DNA from: Gemmatimonadetes bacterium T265
GTDB lineage: Bacteria; Gemmatimonadota; Gemmatimonadetes; Gemmatimonadales; Gemmatimonadaceae
Length of the DNA stretch: 64,000 nt
Direction: 5' to 3'
Assembly: GCA_019973575.1 (NCBI GenBank)
Contig: BPUI01000001.1
Location: 1,624,342-1,688,341 of the forward strand
Shown: positions 53,649-61,832 of the stretch, one piece after another
Position numbering within the stretch: the stretch's first letter is position 1
Layout of the letters: each line of letters opens with the position of its first letter
Program-made: the position numbers and the translations under genes
Notes under the pieces: model-generated
Databases searched by the model: none
What the model was told of the DNA's origin: nothing
The model's input: the letters and a program-made list of their open reading frames with translations, nothing else

Positions 53649-54442
53649 GCCGAGAGGGGGGAAGGAGGATCTTGCGCGACATGCCCCGCGCGCACGGTGA
53701 GCGGCCAGCGCACGACGACGCGCCGCTCGGGGTCGCGCCAGTGCGGCGCGAGCGCGCGCTCGAGTCCCGTGATCGGGTCGCGCCCGGTCGCGCGCACGTA
53801 CTGCGTGGTCGCCGACCAGGTCCCGACGTACCCGACCAGCTCGGCGAGCGTGCACGCGCGCGTCATCGGGAACGCCGGCGCGGCGACCTCGGTGAACGGA
53901 AACGGGATTTCGCGGTACGCCTCGCCGACGAGCCGCCGTTCGGGCGGCCAGTACGGCGCGAGCACCTCGCCCGCGTAATGCTGGAAGGCGGCGTCGAGCG
54001 CGGCGTCGGCCGGTCCGGCGGCGCCGAGCACCGCGTCGCCGTACGACCACACGACGACCGCTCCGCCCGGCACGAGCACGCGCCGCGCCTCGGCGTAGAA
54101 CGCGTCGCGGTCGAACCAGTGCAGCGCCTGCGCGACCACGACGAGGTCGGCGCTCGCGTTCGGCAGCCCGCTCGCCTCGGCCGGCGCCGCGCGGTACGTG
54201 ACGCGCGGGTGCGGCGCGGCGTGCGCGAGCTGCGCCGGGCTCGCGTCGGTCGCGACCACACGCGCGAAGTGGCCGGCCAGCGCGACCGCGGCTTGGCCGC
54301 TCCCGGTCGCGCAGTCCCACGCGCACGCGCGCCGCGGCGCGAGCGCGGCGACGAAGTCGAACAGCGCCGGCGGGTACGTCGGCCGGAAGGCCGCGTAGCC
54401 CGCGGCCTTCGGCGAGAAGTAGTCCGCCGGCGCGGTGGTCAC
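53645..54442 (-). CDS. Class I SAM-dependent methyltransferase
   Basis: A 265-residue methyltransferase with a GTG start. DYFSPKAAGYAAFRPTYP at the N-terminus, ACAWDCATGSGQAAVALAGH (SAM loop), VVATDASPAQLAHA and DLVVVAQALHWFDRDAFY are typical of the Methyltransf_11 group related to trans-aconitate methyltransferases. It is wedged between the TIM-barrel gene (7-bp gap) and DUF1080 (4-bp overlap), an unusual member for a sugar unit. The substrate is unknown. Confidence 0.9.
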   Translation of the reverse strand: MTTAPADYFSPKAAGYAAFRPTYPPALFDFVAALAPRRACAWDCATGSGQAAVALAGHFARVVATDASPAQLAHAAPHPRVTYRAAPAEASGLPNASADLVVVAQALHWFDRDAFYAEARRVLVPGGAVVVWSYGDAVLGAAGPADAALDAAFQHYAGEVLAPYWPPERRLVGEAYREIPFPFTEVAAPAFPMTRACTLAELVGYVGTWSATTQYVRATGRDPITGLERALAPHWRDPERRVVVRWPLTVRAGHVAQDPPSPLSA

Positions 54443-54449
54443 GCGCCGG

Positions 54450-55325
54450 TCACGCGAGCAGCGCCGCCAGCGCCTGCTCGCTCACGCGCGCGCTCGCGAG
54501 CGGGTCCTTGGTGTCGTCGCGCTCGACGAAGTAGTGCTGGAACTGGGCGTGCGCGAAGATGTTGCGGAAGTCGATCGAGCCCTGCCCGACGTCGGCCATG
54601 TGCGGCGTGCCGCCGGTGCGGCTCAGGTCCTTCACGTGGCAGAGCGGGTAGCGCGCCGGGTCGGCCGAGATGTAGGCGAGCGGGTCCTTGCCGGCGAAGG
54701 TGATCCAGTACAGGTCGATCTCCATCTTCACGAGCGACGCGTCGGTGCCGGCGAGCATCAGGTCGTACGGGAGCTTGCCGTCCGGGAGCGGCTTGAACTC
54801 GAAGTCGTGGTTGTGATAGGCGAGCTGCATCCCGCGCGCCTTGACCTCGCCGCCGATCCGCCCCAGGTCGTCGATGATGCGCCGGAAGCCGTCCGCGTTG
54901 CGCTGGTCGGGCATGACGAAGGGGCAGACGATGTACTGGTGGCCGAGCACGGCCGCGGCGTCGAGCGCCGGGCCGAGCCCGGTGCGCAGCACATCGAGCG
55001 GGATGTGCGCGCTCGGCGCCGTGAGCCCGAGCCCGTCGAGCGTGCTGCGGAGCGCCTTCGGGTCGCGGTTGTAGTAGCCCGCGAACTCGACCTCCTTGTA
55101 GCCGATCTTCGCGAGCGCGCCGAGCGTGCCCTCGACGTCGGTCGCCATGAGGGAGCGCGCCGTGTAAAGCTGGATGCCCGGGACGTGCCCCGCGGCCGGG
55201 GCGCTCGCGGGCGCCGCGTGTGCCGCGGCCGCGCCGAGCGTGGTGAGGGTGCCGAGGGCCGCGGCGCCGAGCGCGGTCGCGCCGAGCGTGCGGAGGAAGT
55301 CGCGGCGGGAAGAGGCAGGCGTCAT
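54450..55325 (-). CDS. Tat-exported sugar phosphate isomerase/epimerase-type TIM barrel
   Basis: A 291-residue protein starting MTPASSRRDFLRTLGATALG, a twin-arginine signal, with cleavage near AHAA. The AP-endonuclease-2/xylose-isomerase-like barrel shows GIQLYTARSLMATDVEGTLG, YKEVEFAGYYNRDP, LAYHNHDFEFKPL, MEIDLYWITFAGKDP and CHVKDLSRTGG. The His, Glu and Asp in these blocks are the metal ligands. Exported homologues work with Gfo/Idh and DUF1080 proteins on keto-sugars. It follows the permease gene, 59 bp after its stop. Confidence 0.93.
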   Translation of the reverse strand: MTPASSRRDFLRTLGATALGAAALGTLTTLGAAAAHAAPASAPAAGHVPGIQLYTARSLMATDVEGTLGALAKIGYKEVEFAGYYNRDPKALRSTLDGLGLTAPSAHIPLDVLRTGLGPALDAAAVLGHQYIVCPFVMPDQRNADGFRRIIDDLGRIGGEVKARGMQLAYHNHDFEFKPLPDGKLPYDLMLAGTDASLVKMEIDLYWITFAGKDPLAYISADPARYPLCHVKDLSRTGGTPHMADVGQGSIDFRNIFAHAQFQHYFVERDDTKDPLASARVSEQALAALLA

Positions 55326-55384
55326 GGCGGAGTCGGCGGAATGGGTGGGGGAAGGAAGCTGGTGTGGCGAGAGCCCGTTCGGGC

Positions 55385-56704
55385 TCACGGCTGCAGCTCG
55401 GCCGCGATCGCCGGGCCCGTGCGCGGCACCCGCCCGTCCGGCTCCGCCGCGCGCTCGCGGAAGAAGATCCCGAAGAAGATCGCGACCGCGGCCGCGAACG
55501 TCGCCGGGAACCACCAGAACTGCTGCCACTGCGCGAGCGAGAGCGCGGAGGCGCCGCGCAGGAAGCTGTTGTACACGTACCCCGCGACCTGCGCGCCGAT
55601 CAACATCCCGACGCCGTAGGTGACGAGCACGAAGAAACCCTGCGCCTGCCCGCGGATCGCGGGCGTGCTCTTCTTATCGACGTAGATCTGCCCGGTGACG
55701 AAGAAGAAGTCGTAGCAGGCGCCGTGGAGGAGGATGCCGAGCGCGATCATCCAGAACACCGCCGAGGGCGCGGCGACGGCGAACAGGATGTAGCGGAGCA
55801 CCCACGAGACCATGCCGGCGAGCAGCATCCACTTCACGCCGAGCCGCGCGAAGAGGAAGGGCATCGCGAGCATGAAGAGCATCTCCGACATCTGCCCGAG
55901 CGACTGCGTGGCGGCGATGTTCTCGACTCGCGCGGCCTGCAGGTAGAGCTGTGTGAAGTTGTAGTATGCCGCGAGCGGGATGCAGATGAGGAGCGCGCTC
56001 GCGACGAACACGTAGAACGGCCGGCTGCCGAGCTGGTCGAGCGCGTCGAGCCCGAGCACCGAGCGGGCCGAGACGCGCTGCCCGGCGGCCGACGGCGGCG
56101 TGTGCGGCAGCGTCAGGCAGTATGCGCCGAGCAGGAGGCTCGCGACGCCCGCCATGCGGAGCGGGAGCGACGTCTGCTCGGCGGGCCCGGCGGTGAAGCG
56201 GCTGAGCACGAAGCTGATGACGAGCCCCGCGACGATCCACCCGATCGTGCCCCACACGCGGACGCGGGGGAACTGCTTCTCCTGGTCCCGGATGTGTTGG
56301 AAGGCCAACGAACTCGAGAGCCCGAGCGTCGGCATGTAGCACAGGTTGTAGACGAGCAGCAGAAGGATGAACGACGTCGGGTTGCCGGCGAGTGCGGGCG
56401 CGGCGAGGAGGAGCACGCCGCCGACGAGGTGGAGCACCGCGAGCACCTTCTGCGTCGCGAAGTAGCGGTCCGCGATGAGGCCGACGAAGAAGGGCGCGGC
56501 GATCGCGGCCACGGGGTTCACCGTGTACGGCCACTGGGTGAGGGTGCCCATGCCGTGGTTGGACATGAACACGGCGATCGTGGTATACCACGCGCCCCAG
56601 ATGAAGAACTGGAGGAACATCATCGCGCCGAGCCGCGTCCCGAGGGTCGCGGCGGCGGTGGGCGAGGCGACCTGGGGGGGCGCGGGGCGGGCCGCTGCGG
56701 TCAT
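55385..56704 (-). CDS. MFS permease, nucleoside:proton symporter-type
   Basis: A 439-residue transporter with 12 predicted helices. It begins after a short cytoplasmic leader with MMFLQFFIWGAWYTTIAVFM. VNPVAAIAAPFFVGLIADRY, the VWGTIGWIVAGLVI block, and LHGACYDFFFVTGQIYVDKK are conserved in the NupG/XapB-like nucleoside permease family, members of which in these phyla lie in sugar gene clusters and probably carry sugars. First gene of the minus-strand unit. Confidence 0.9.
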   Translation of the reverse strand: MTAAARPAPPQVASPTAAATLGTRLGAMMFLQFFIWGAWYTTIAVFMSNHGMGTLTQWPYTVNPVAAIAAPFFVGLIADRYFATQKVLAVLHLVGGVLLLAAPALAGNPTSFILLLLVYNLCYMPTLGLSSSLAFQHIRDQEKQFPRVRVWGTIGWIVAGLVISFVLSRFTAGPAEQTSLPLRMAGVASLLLGAYCLTLPHTPPSAAGQRVSARSVLGLDALDQLGSRPFYVFVASALLICIPLAAYYNFTQLYLQAARVENIAATQSLGQMSEMLFMLAMPFLFARLGVKWMLLAGMVSWVLRYILFAVAAPSAVFWMIALGILLHGACYDFFFVTGQIYVDKKSTPAIRGQAQGFFVLVTYGVGMLIGAQVAGYVYNSFLRGASALSLAQWQQFWWFPATFAAAVAIFFGIFFRERAAEPDGRVPRTGPAIAAELQP

Positions 56705-56871
56705 CGGGGCCGGGCTCGGGAGAGGGAGGGCGGGCGGCGTGCGCGGCCGCTCTGGCGCGCACGGCTCCAGGCGAACATCGCTTCCGGTACGCACGGCGTC
56801 AACGCAACGTTAGGTTGTTCGGCCGCGGTTTGCCCCGGTCCAAACCCGTTCGAACCCTCTGCCCCCCGCGC
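56705..56871. promoter_or_regulatory. Divergent control region of the keto-sugar units
   Basis: 167 bp between the starts of the permease (minus) and the Gfo/Idh gene (plus) must hold both promoters. It contains GGTTTG-N8-CAAACC (56827-56832 and 56841-56846), a 6-bp dyad, and CAACGTTAGGTTG just before it (near 56806-56818), a CGTTAGGC relative. No regulator gene lies nearby. The dyad is a candidate operator. Confidence 0.4.
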
Positions 56872-58065
56872 GTGGCCCTCGCACGAAAGCTTCGGTACGG
56901 CATGATCGGCGGCGGGCCCGGCGCGTTCATCGGCGCCGTGCACCGGCGCGCGGCGGCGCTCGACGGGCTCGCGGCCCTCGTCGGCGGCGCGTTCGCCTCC
57001 AACCCCGAGCGGTCGCGGGCGCAGGGCGCGGAGCTCTTCCTCGACCCCGCGCGGGTCTACGACGGCTGGGCGCAGATGGCCGACGCCGAGGCGGCGCGCC
57101 CGGCGGACGACCGGCTCGACTTCGTGAGCGTCGTCACGCCCAACCACCTGCACTACCCTGTAGCACGCGCGTTCCTCGAGCGCGGCTTCAACGTCGTCTG
57201 CGACAAGCCGCTCGCGACGACGCTCGAGGACGCGGAGGCGCTCTGCCGGCTCGTCGCGGAGCGGGACGCGGTCTTCGCGGTCACGCACAATTACGCGGGC
57301 TACCCGATGATCAAGCAGGCCCGCGCGCTCGTCGGGTCTGGCGTGCTCGGCCCCATCCGCAAGGTCGTCGTCGAGTACGCGCAGGACTGGCTCGGCACCG
57401 CGGCCGAGCGCGCGGGGTCGAAGCAGGCGGCGTGGCGCACGGACCCGGCGCAGGCCGGCGCGGCGGGCGCGGTCGGCGACATCGGCACGCACGCCGAGCA
57501 CCTCGTGCGCTACGTGACGGGGCTCGAATTAGAGTCGTTATGCGCCGAGTTCACGACGTTCGTCCCCGGGCGCGCGCTCGAGGACGACGCGAACATGCTG
57601 CTGCGCTACCAGGGCGGCGCGCGGGGGGTGCTCTTCTGCTCGCAGGTGTCGACGGGGGAGGAGAACACGCTCGCGCTCCGCGTCTACGGCGAGCAGGCGT
57701 CGGTCGCGTGGTCGCACCCGCGCTGCAACGAGCTGTGGGTGCGGCGCGCCGGCGCGCCCGCGGAGCTGTGGACCCGGGCGCAGTCGTACCTCGCGCCCGC
57801 GGCGCAGCGGGCGTGCCGTCTCCCGCCGGGGCACCCGGAGGGGTTTCTCGAGGCGTTCGCGAACGTGTACGCGAACGCGCTGCGGACGATGGCGGCGCGC
57901 GCGGCCGGCGACGCGCCCGACCCGCTCGACCTCGACTTCCCGACGGTCGGGGACGGGGCGCGGGGGGTGCACTTCCTGCTCGCGGCGGTCGAGAGCGCGC
58001 GGCGGGGCGGGGCGTGGGTGGACGCCGCGTACGCGCCGCCCGGGGAGGCGACGACGGATGCCTAA
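56872..58065 (+). CDS. Gfo/Idh/MocA oxidoreductase, cytoplasmic type
   Basis: A 397-residue NAD(P)-dependent oxidoreductase; GTG 56872 gives VALARKLRYGMIGGGPGAFI, the natural N-terminus of this subfamily. The nucleotide loop is GGGPGAFIGAVHRRAA, catalytic Lys in VVCDKPLATTLEDAEAL, and AVGDIGTHAEHLVRYVTGLE holds active-site His and Asp. No export signal, in contrast to the copy at 48315. Homologues interconvert keto-sugars. The stop TAA lies in a GCCTAACG copy. It has two TTA codons outside the motif (GAATTAGAGTCGTTA). Confidence 0.93.
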   Translation: MALARKLRYGMIGGGPGAFIGAVHRRAAALDGLAALVGGAFASNPERSRAQGAELFLDPARVYDGWAQMADAEAARPADDRLDFVSVVTPNHLHYPVARAFLERGFNVVCDKPLATTLEDAEALCRLVAERDAVFAVTHNYAGYPMIKQARALVGSGVLGPIRKVVVEYAQDWLGTAAERAGSKQAAWRTDPAQAGAAGAVGDIGTHAEHLVRYVTGLELESLCAEFTTFVPGRALEDDANMLLRYQGGARGVLFCSQVSTGEENTLALRVYGEQASVAWSHPRCNELWVRRAGAPAELWTRAQSYLAPAAQRACRLPPGHPEGFLEAFANVYANALRTMAARAAGDAPDPLDLDFPTVGDGARGVHFLLAAVESARRGGAWVDAAYAPPGEATTDA

Positions 58066-58118
58066 CGCTGCGCGTGCGGGCGGCGGAACCGCGCCGTAGG
58101 CAGGCGTGTCATGAGGCG

Positions 58119-58230
58119 TGTCATCCTGAGCGCAGCGAAGGATCGCCGTCCGAGGCGACCACCCCCGCAGCCCCCGTTCCGCGGGGCGCCGTCCCACGGG
58201 TAACGATCCTTCGCTACGCTCAGGATGACA
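58119..58230. repeat. REP-like palindrome, copy 5
   Basis: Arms TGTCATCCTGAGCGCAGCG-AAGGATCG (58119-58145) and the inverted form ending CGCTCAGGATGACA (58204-58230) enclose 58 bp. It lies between the Gfo/Idh gene and the next TIM-barrel gene. The right arm has one substitution relative to copy 1. Confidence 0.85.
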
Positions 58231-58273
58231 ATCCGTCCTCTCCACACACCCGCCCACACCGACTAACGCGCCC

Positions 58274-59320
58274 ATGCCCCGCCCCGTCACCCTCTTCACC
58301 GGCCAGTGGGCCGACCTCCCGCTCGAGACGCTCGCCGCGAAGGCGGCCGACTTCGGCTACGACGGGCTCGAACTCGCCTGCTGGGGCGACCACTTCGACG
58401 TCGGGCGCGCGCTCGAGGAGGACGGCTACTGCGAGGAGCGGCACGCGCTGCTCGCGCGCCACGGGCTCGCGGTGCACGCGATCAGCAACCACCTCGTCGG
58501 CCAGGCGGTGTGCGACCCGATCGACGACCGGCACGGCGCGATGCTCCCGCCGCACGTGTGGGGCGACGGCGACCCGGAGGGCGTGCGCCAGCGCGCGGCC
58601 GAGGAGATGCGGCGCACGGCGTGGGCGGCGGCGAAGCTCGGCGTTGGGGTCGTGAACGGGTTCACCGGGTCGCCGATCTGGCACCTGCTCTACAGCTTCC
58701 CGGCCGTCCCCGAGGCGACGATCGAGGCCGGCTACGCGGACGTGGCGCGGCGGTGGACGCCGATCCTCGACGCGTTCGGCGCGGCCGGGGTGCGCTTCGC
58801 GCTCGAGGTGCACCCGACGGAGATCGCCTTCGACGTCGTCACCGCGGGGCGCACGCTCGACGCGTTAGGCGCGCACCCGGCGTTCGGCTTCAACTTCGAC
58901 CCGAGCCACTTCGCCTACCAGGGCGTCGACTACCTCGCGTTCCTCGAGCGGTTCGCCGAGCGGGTGTTCCACGTGCACGTGAAGGACGTGTGGTGGGCGG
59001 AGGGGCCGCGCCTGTCGGGGGTGTTCGGCGGGCACCTGCCGTTCGGGGACCCGCGGCGGTACTGGGACTTCCGCTCGCCGGGGCGCGGGCGGGTGGACTT
59101 CGAGGGAGTCGTGCGGGGGCTCACCCGCGCGGGGTACGCGGGGCCGCTCTCGGTCGAGTGGGAGGACCCGGAGATGGACCGCGAGCACGGCGCGCGTGAG
59201 GCGTGCGCGTTCGTGCGGCGGCTGGACTTCCCGCGCGCGGCGGGCGCGTTCGACGCGGCGTTCTCGCGGGACCTGCAGCCGGGCGCGGACGCGGGCGCGC
59301 AGCCCGCGGGGAGGGCGTGA
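58274..59320 (+). CDS. Sugar phosphate isomerase/epimerase-type TIM barrel, cytoplasmic
   Basis: A 348-residue protein beginning [20 protein letters not shown]. The xylose-isomerase-like barrel shows [89 protein letters not shown] and [16 protein letters not shown]. Glu, Asp, His and Glu of these blocks form the metal site. Members are encoded beside Gfo/Idh genes and take part in keto-sugar conversion. The next gene starts after one base. Confidence 0.93.
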   Translation: MPRPVTLFTGQWADLPLETLAAKAADFGYDGLELACWGDHFDVGRALEEDGYCEERHALLARHGLAVHAISNHLVGQAVCDPIDDRHGAMLPPHVWGDGDPEGVRQRAAEEMRRTAWAAAKLGVGVVNGFTGSPIWHLLYSFPAVPEATIEAGYADVARRWTPILDAFGAAGVRFALEVHPTEIAFDVVTAGRTLDALGAHPAFGFNFDPSHFAYQGVDYLAFLERFAERVFHVHVKDVWWAEGPRLSGVFGGHLPFGDPRRYWDFRSPGRGRVDFEGVVRGLTRAGYAGPLSVEWEDPEMDREHGAREACAFVRRLDFPRAAGAFDAAFSRDLQPGADAGAQPAGRA

Positions 59321-59321
59321 C

Positions 59322-60191
59322 GTGGACCGGCGTGATTTTCTGGTCGCGGGTGCGGCGCTCGGTGCGGTGCCCTTCGGTCGTCCCACCCGCGAAAGCGAGG
59401 GTGACGACATGAGCGGCGACACCGGGCGGCTCAAGCAGTCGGTCGCCCGCTGGTACTTCTCCAAGCGCTCGGTCGACGAGACGGTACGCATCGCCAAGTC
59501 GCTCGGCCTGCAGTCGGTCGACCTCCTCGAGCCCGACGAGTGGGCGACGGCGCGCGCGCACGGGCTCGTCTGCGCGATGGGCTACGCGCCCGCGGGCGAC
59601 CCGAAGACGCGGCTCACGGTGGGGTGGAACCGCGAGGCGAACCACGCGTGGCTGCTCCCGGGCTACCGGCGCGGGCTCGAACTCGCCGCGGCGGCGGGGG
59701 TGCCCAACATCATCTGCTTCTCGGGGAGCCGCGGGGGGCTCGGCGACGCCGCGGGGCTCGCGACGTGCGCGGCGGGGCTCCGCCAGCTCATGCCCGACGC
59801 CGAGCGGCTGGGGGTGACGGTGTGCATGGAGCTGCTCAACTCCAAGGTGGACCACCCGGACTACCAGTGCGACCACACGGCGTGGGGCGCGGCGCTCGTC
59901 GACCGCGTGGGGTCGCCGCGGTTCAAGCTGCTCTACGACATCTACCACATGCAGATCATGGAGGGCGACGTGATCCGCACGATCCGCGAGCACCACGCGA
60001 AGATCGCCCACTACCACGTGGGCGGGGTGCCGGGGCGGCACGAGCCGGACAACTCGCAGGAGCTGTACTACCCGGCGGTGATGCGGGCGATCGCGGACGG
60101 CGGGTTCACGGGGTACGTGGCGCAGGAGTTCGTGCCGACGGGGGAGCCGGTGGCGGCGTTGGCGGCGGCGGTGCGGATTTGTCGCGTGTGA
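59322..60191 (+). CDS. Hydroxypyruvate isomerase-like TIM barrel with Tat-like leader
   Basis: A 289-residue protein. GTG 59322, one base after the previous stop, gives VDRRDFLVAGAALGAVPFG, a twin-arginine-like leader that is short and lacks a clear cleavage site; an ATG at 59409 (MSGDTGRLKQSVARWYFSKR) would give a cytoplasmic form. Barrel motifs: VCMELLNSKVDHPDYQCDHT, LLYDIYHMQIMEGD, IAHYHVGGVPGRHEPDNSQE, GYVAQEFVPTGEP, as in hydroxypyruvate isomerase (Hyi). Between leader and barrel, bases 59377-59408 derive from a palindromic repeat (see findings). Confidence 0.9.
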   Translation: MDRRDFLVAGAALGAVPFGRPTRESEGDDMSGDTGRLKQSVARWYFSKRSVDETVRIAKSLGLQSVDLLEPDEWATARAHGLVCAMGYAPAGDPKTRLTVGWNREANHAWLLPGYRRGLELAAAAGVPNIICFSGSRGGLGDAAGLATCAAGLRQLMPDAERLGVTVCMELLNSKVDHPDYQCDHTAWGAALVDRVGSPRFKLLYDIYHMQIMEGDVIRTIREHHAKIAHYHVGGVPGRHEPDNSQELYYPAVMRAIADGGFTGYVAQEFVPTGEPVAALAAAVRICRV

Positions 60192-60225
60192 GGGCGAGGC
60201 GCGTTGGTGGGACGGGGGAACGGCG

Positions 60226-60282
60226 CCGTTGACGAACGGCTGTTGATGCCGCGCGGTTGGTCGGGCGCTGGTGGAACGGCGG
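60226..60282. repeat. Palindromic array B, left arm
   Basis: Units at 60226 (CCGTTG), 60240 (CTGTTG), 60254 (CGGTTG) and 60268 (CTGGTG) are 14 bp apart and are the inverted form of the units on the far side of the IS element (61700-61761). The arm ends exactly at the target duplication of the IS. Confidence 0.8.
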
Positions 60283-60293
60283 CTCCCGGCCGG

Positions 60294-61673
60294 GCCTGTC
60301 CGGAATTTTGTGTGCGGGGTCCTACTCCGTGACCACGGGAGGTCAGGATGCCCCGACGCAAGCTGCCGCAAGATGAGGGCGGGGGGCCGGCGCGGCCGGC
60401 CCTCCGGTTCAGCCCGGCCGCGCTCGACGCGCTGCTCGCTGAGGTCGGCGGGCTCGCCGGGCCGGGCGATGTCGAGCCGCTATTCCGCGCGCTCAAGCAG
60501 GCCGTCGTCGAGCGCGCGCTCGGCGCGGAGCTGACCCACCACCTGGGCTACGCGCCCGGGACGGAGCGCCCGTCTGGGCAGCCGAACCACCGCAACGGGA
60601 GCACGCCGAAGACGGTGCTCACCGACGACGGCGCGTTGCCGCTGGCGATCCCGCGCGACCGCACCGGCACGTTCGCGCCGCAACTCGTGCCCAAGCACGC
60701 GCGCCGGCTGCCGGGCTTCGACGCCAAGGTGCTCTCGTTGTATGCGCGCGGGATGACCGTGCGCGAGATCCAGGCGCACTTGGAGGAACTCTACGCCGTC
60801 GAGATCGCGCCCGACCTGGTGAGCACCGTGACCGATGCGGTGGTCGACGAGGTGGCGGCCTGGCAGCAGCGGCCGCTCGAGCCGGTGTACCCGGTCGTCA
60901 TCTTCGACGCGCTGCGGGTCAAGATCCGCGACGAAGGCACGGTGCGGAACAAGGCCGTGTACCTCGCGCTCGGCGTGGACCGCGAGGGCCACAAGGACGT
61001 GCTCGGGCTGTGGGTCGAGCAGACCGAGGGCGCGAAGTTCTGGCTCCGGGTCCTGACGGAGCTCAAGGGCCGCGGCGTGCAGGACGTGCTCGTGGCGCTC
61101 GTCGACGGGCTGACCGGCTTCCCCGACGCGATCCACGCCGTGTACCCCGAGGCACAGGTGCACCAGTGCGTCGTCCACCTCGTGCGCCAAAGTCTCGCCT
61201 ACGTGGGGTGGCAGGAGCGCAAGCGCGCCGCCGCGCAGCTGCGCCCCATCTACCACGCGCCGACCGAGGCCGCGGCACTCGCCGCCCTCGACGCGGTGGC
61301 CGCCAGCCCGCTCGGGCAGCGCCTGCCCATGATCCCGGCGCTCTGGCGGCGGCACTGGGCCTACGTGGCGCCGCTCTTCGCCTACCCGCTCGCGGTGCGG
61401 CGCGTGCTGTACACGACCAACGCGCTGGAGAGCTTGCACATGCAGCTCCGGAAAGTCACCAAGGCGCGCGGGCACTTCCCGACCGACGCGGCCGCCACCA
61501 AGCTGCTCTACCTCGCGCTCCGGAACGTGGTCGCTCGGTGGAAGATGCCCGCGCCCGAGTGGCGCGCCGCGCTGCCCTACCTCGTCGTGCTCTTCGGCGA
61601 GCGCTTCCGGCTGGACGCGTGATCCCTATGCGCCCCGCTCACACCACCCCGCACACAGAAATTCAGACAGGTC
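60294..61673. mobile_element. IS256-family insertion sequence, complete
   Basis: About 1.38 kb. The left end (CCTGTCCGGAATTTTGTGTG then CGGGGT) and the right end (inverted: CCTGTCTGAATTTCTGTGTG then CGGGGT) match over about 26 bp with few mismatches. CTCCCGGCCGG directly repeats on both sides (60283-60293, 61674-61684) and includes the 8-9 bp target duplication usual in this family. One intact transposase fills the element. Good ends and a clean duplication show a fairly recent insertion. Confidence 0.9.
60348..61622 (+). CDS. IS256-family transposase
   Basis: A 424-residue DDE transposase. The first Asp is in YPVVIFDALRVKIRDEG, the second in VLVALVDGLTGFPDAIHAVY, followed by the family block QVHQCVVHLVRQSLAYVGWQ, and the Glu in YTTNALESLHMQLRKVTKAR with GHFPTD after it. 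All are intact and the length is normal for IS256 elements, so the protein should be active. The ATG at 60348 lies 54 bp inside the left end. Confidence 0.95.
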   Translation: MPRRKLPQDEGGGPARPALRFSPAALDALLAEVGGLAGPGDVEPLFRALKQAVVERALGAELTHHLGYAPGTERPSGQPNHRNGSTPKTVLTDDGALPLAIPRDRTGTFAPQLVPKHARRLPGFDAKVLSLYARGMTVREIQAHLEELYAVEIAPDLVSTVTDAVVDEVAAWQQRPLEPVYPVVIFDALRVKIRDEGTVRNKAVYLALGVDREGHKDVLGLWVEQTEGAKFWLRVLTELKGRGVQDVLVALVDGLTGFPDAIHAVYPEAQVHQCVVHLVRQSLAYVGWQERKRAAAQLRPIYHAPTEAAALAALDAVAASPLGQRLPMIPALWRRHWAYVAPLFAYPLAVRRVLYTTNALESLHMQLRKVTKARGHFPTDAAATKLLYLALRNVVARWKMPAPEWRAALPYLVVLFGERFRLDA

Positions 61674-61684
61674 CTCCCGGCCGG

Positions 61685-61765
61685 CACTGCCCGCCGTTCC
61701 AACAGCGCCGTTCCAACAGCGTTCCACCAACAGCGTAGCATCAACAGCGCCCGACCAACGGCGCC
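61685..61765. repeat. Palindromic array B, right arm
   Basis: CAACAG at 61700, 61714, 61728 and 61742 and CAACGG at 61756, exactly 14 bp apart, ending GGCGCC. With the IS removed, this arm pairs with 60226-60282 as one large palindrome. It lies upstream of the second DUF1080 gene. Confidence 0.85.
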
Positions 61766-61832
61766 CTCACCCCCGCTCCTGAACGCGCCCCCCATCCCTT
61801 ATTCTGTCCCCCACCCCTCTCCCCCAGCCGCG

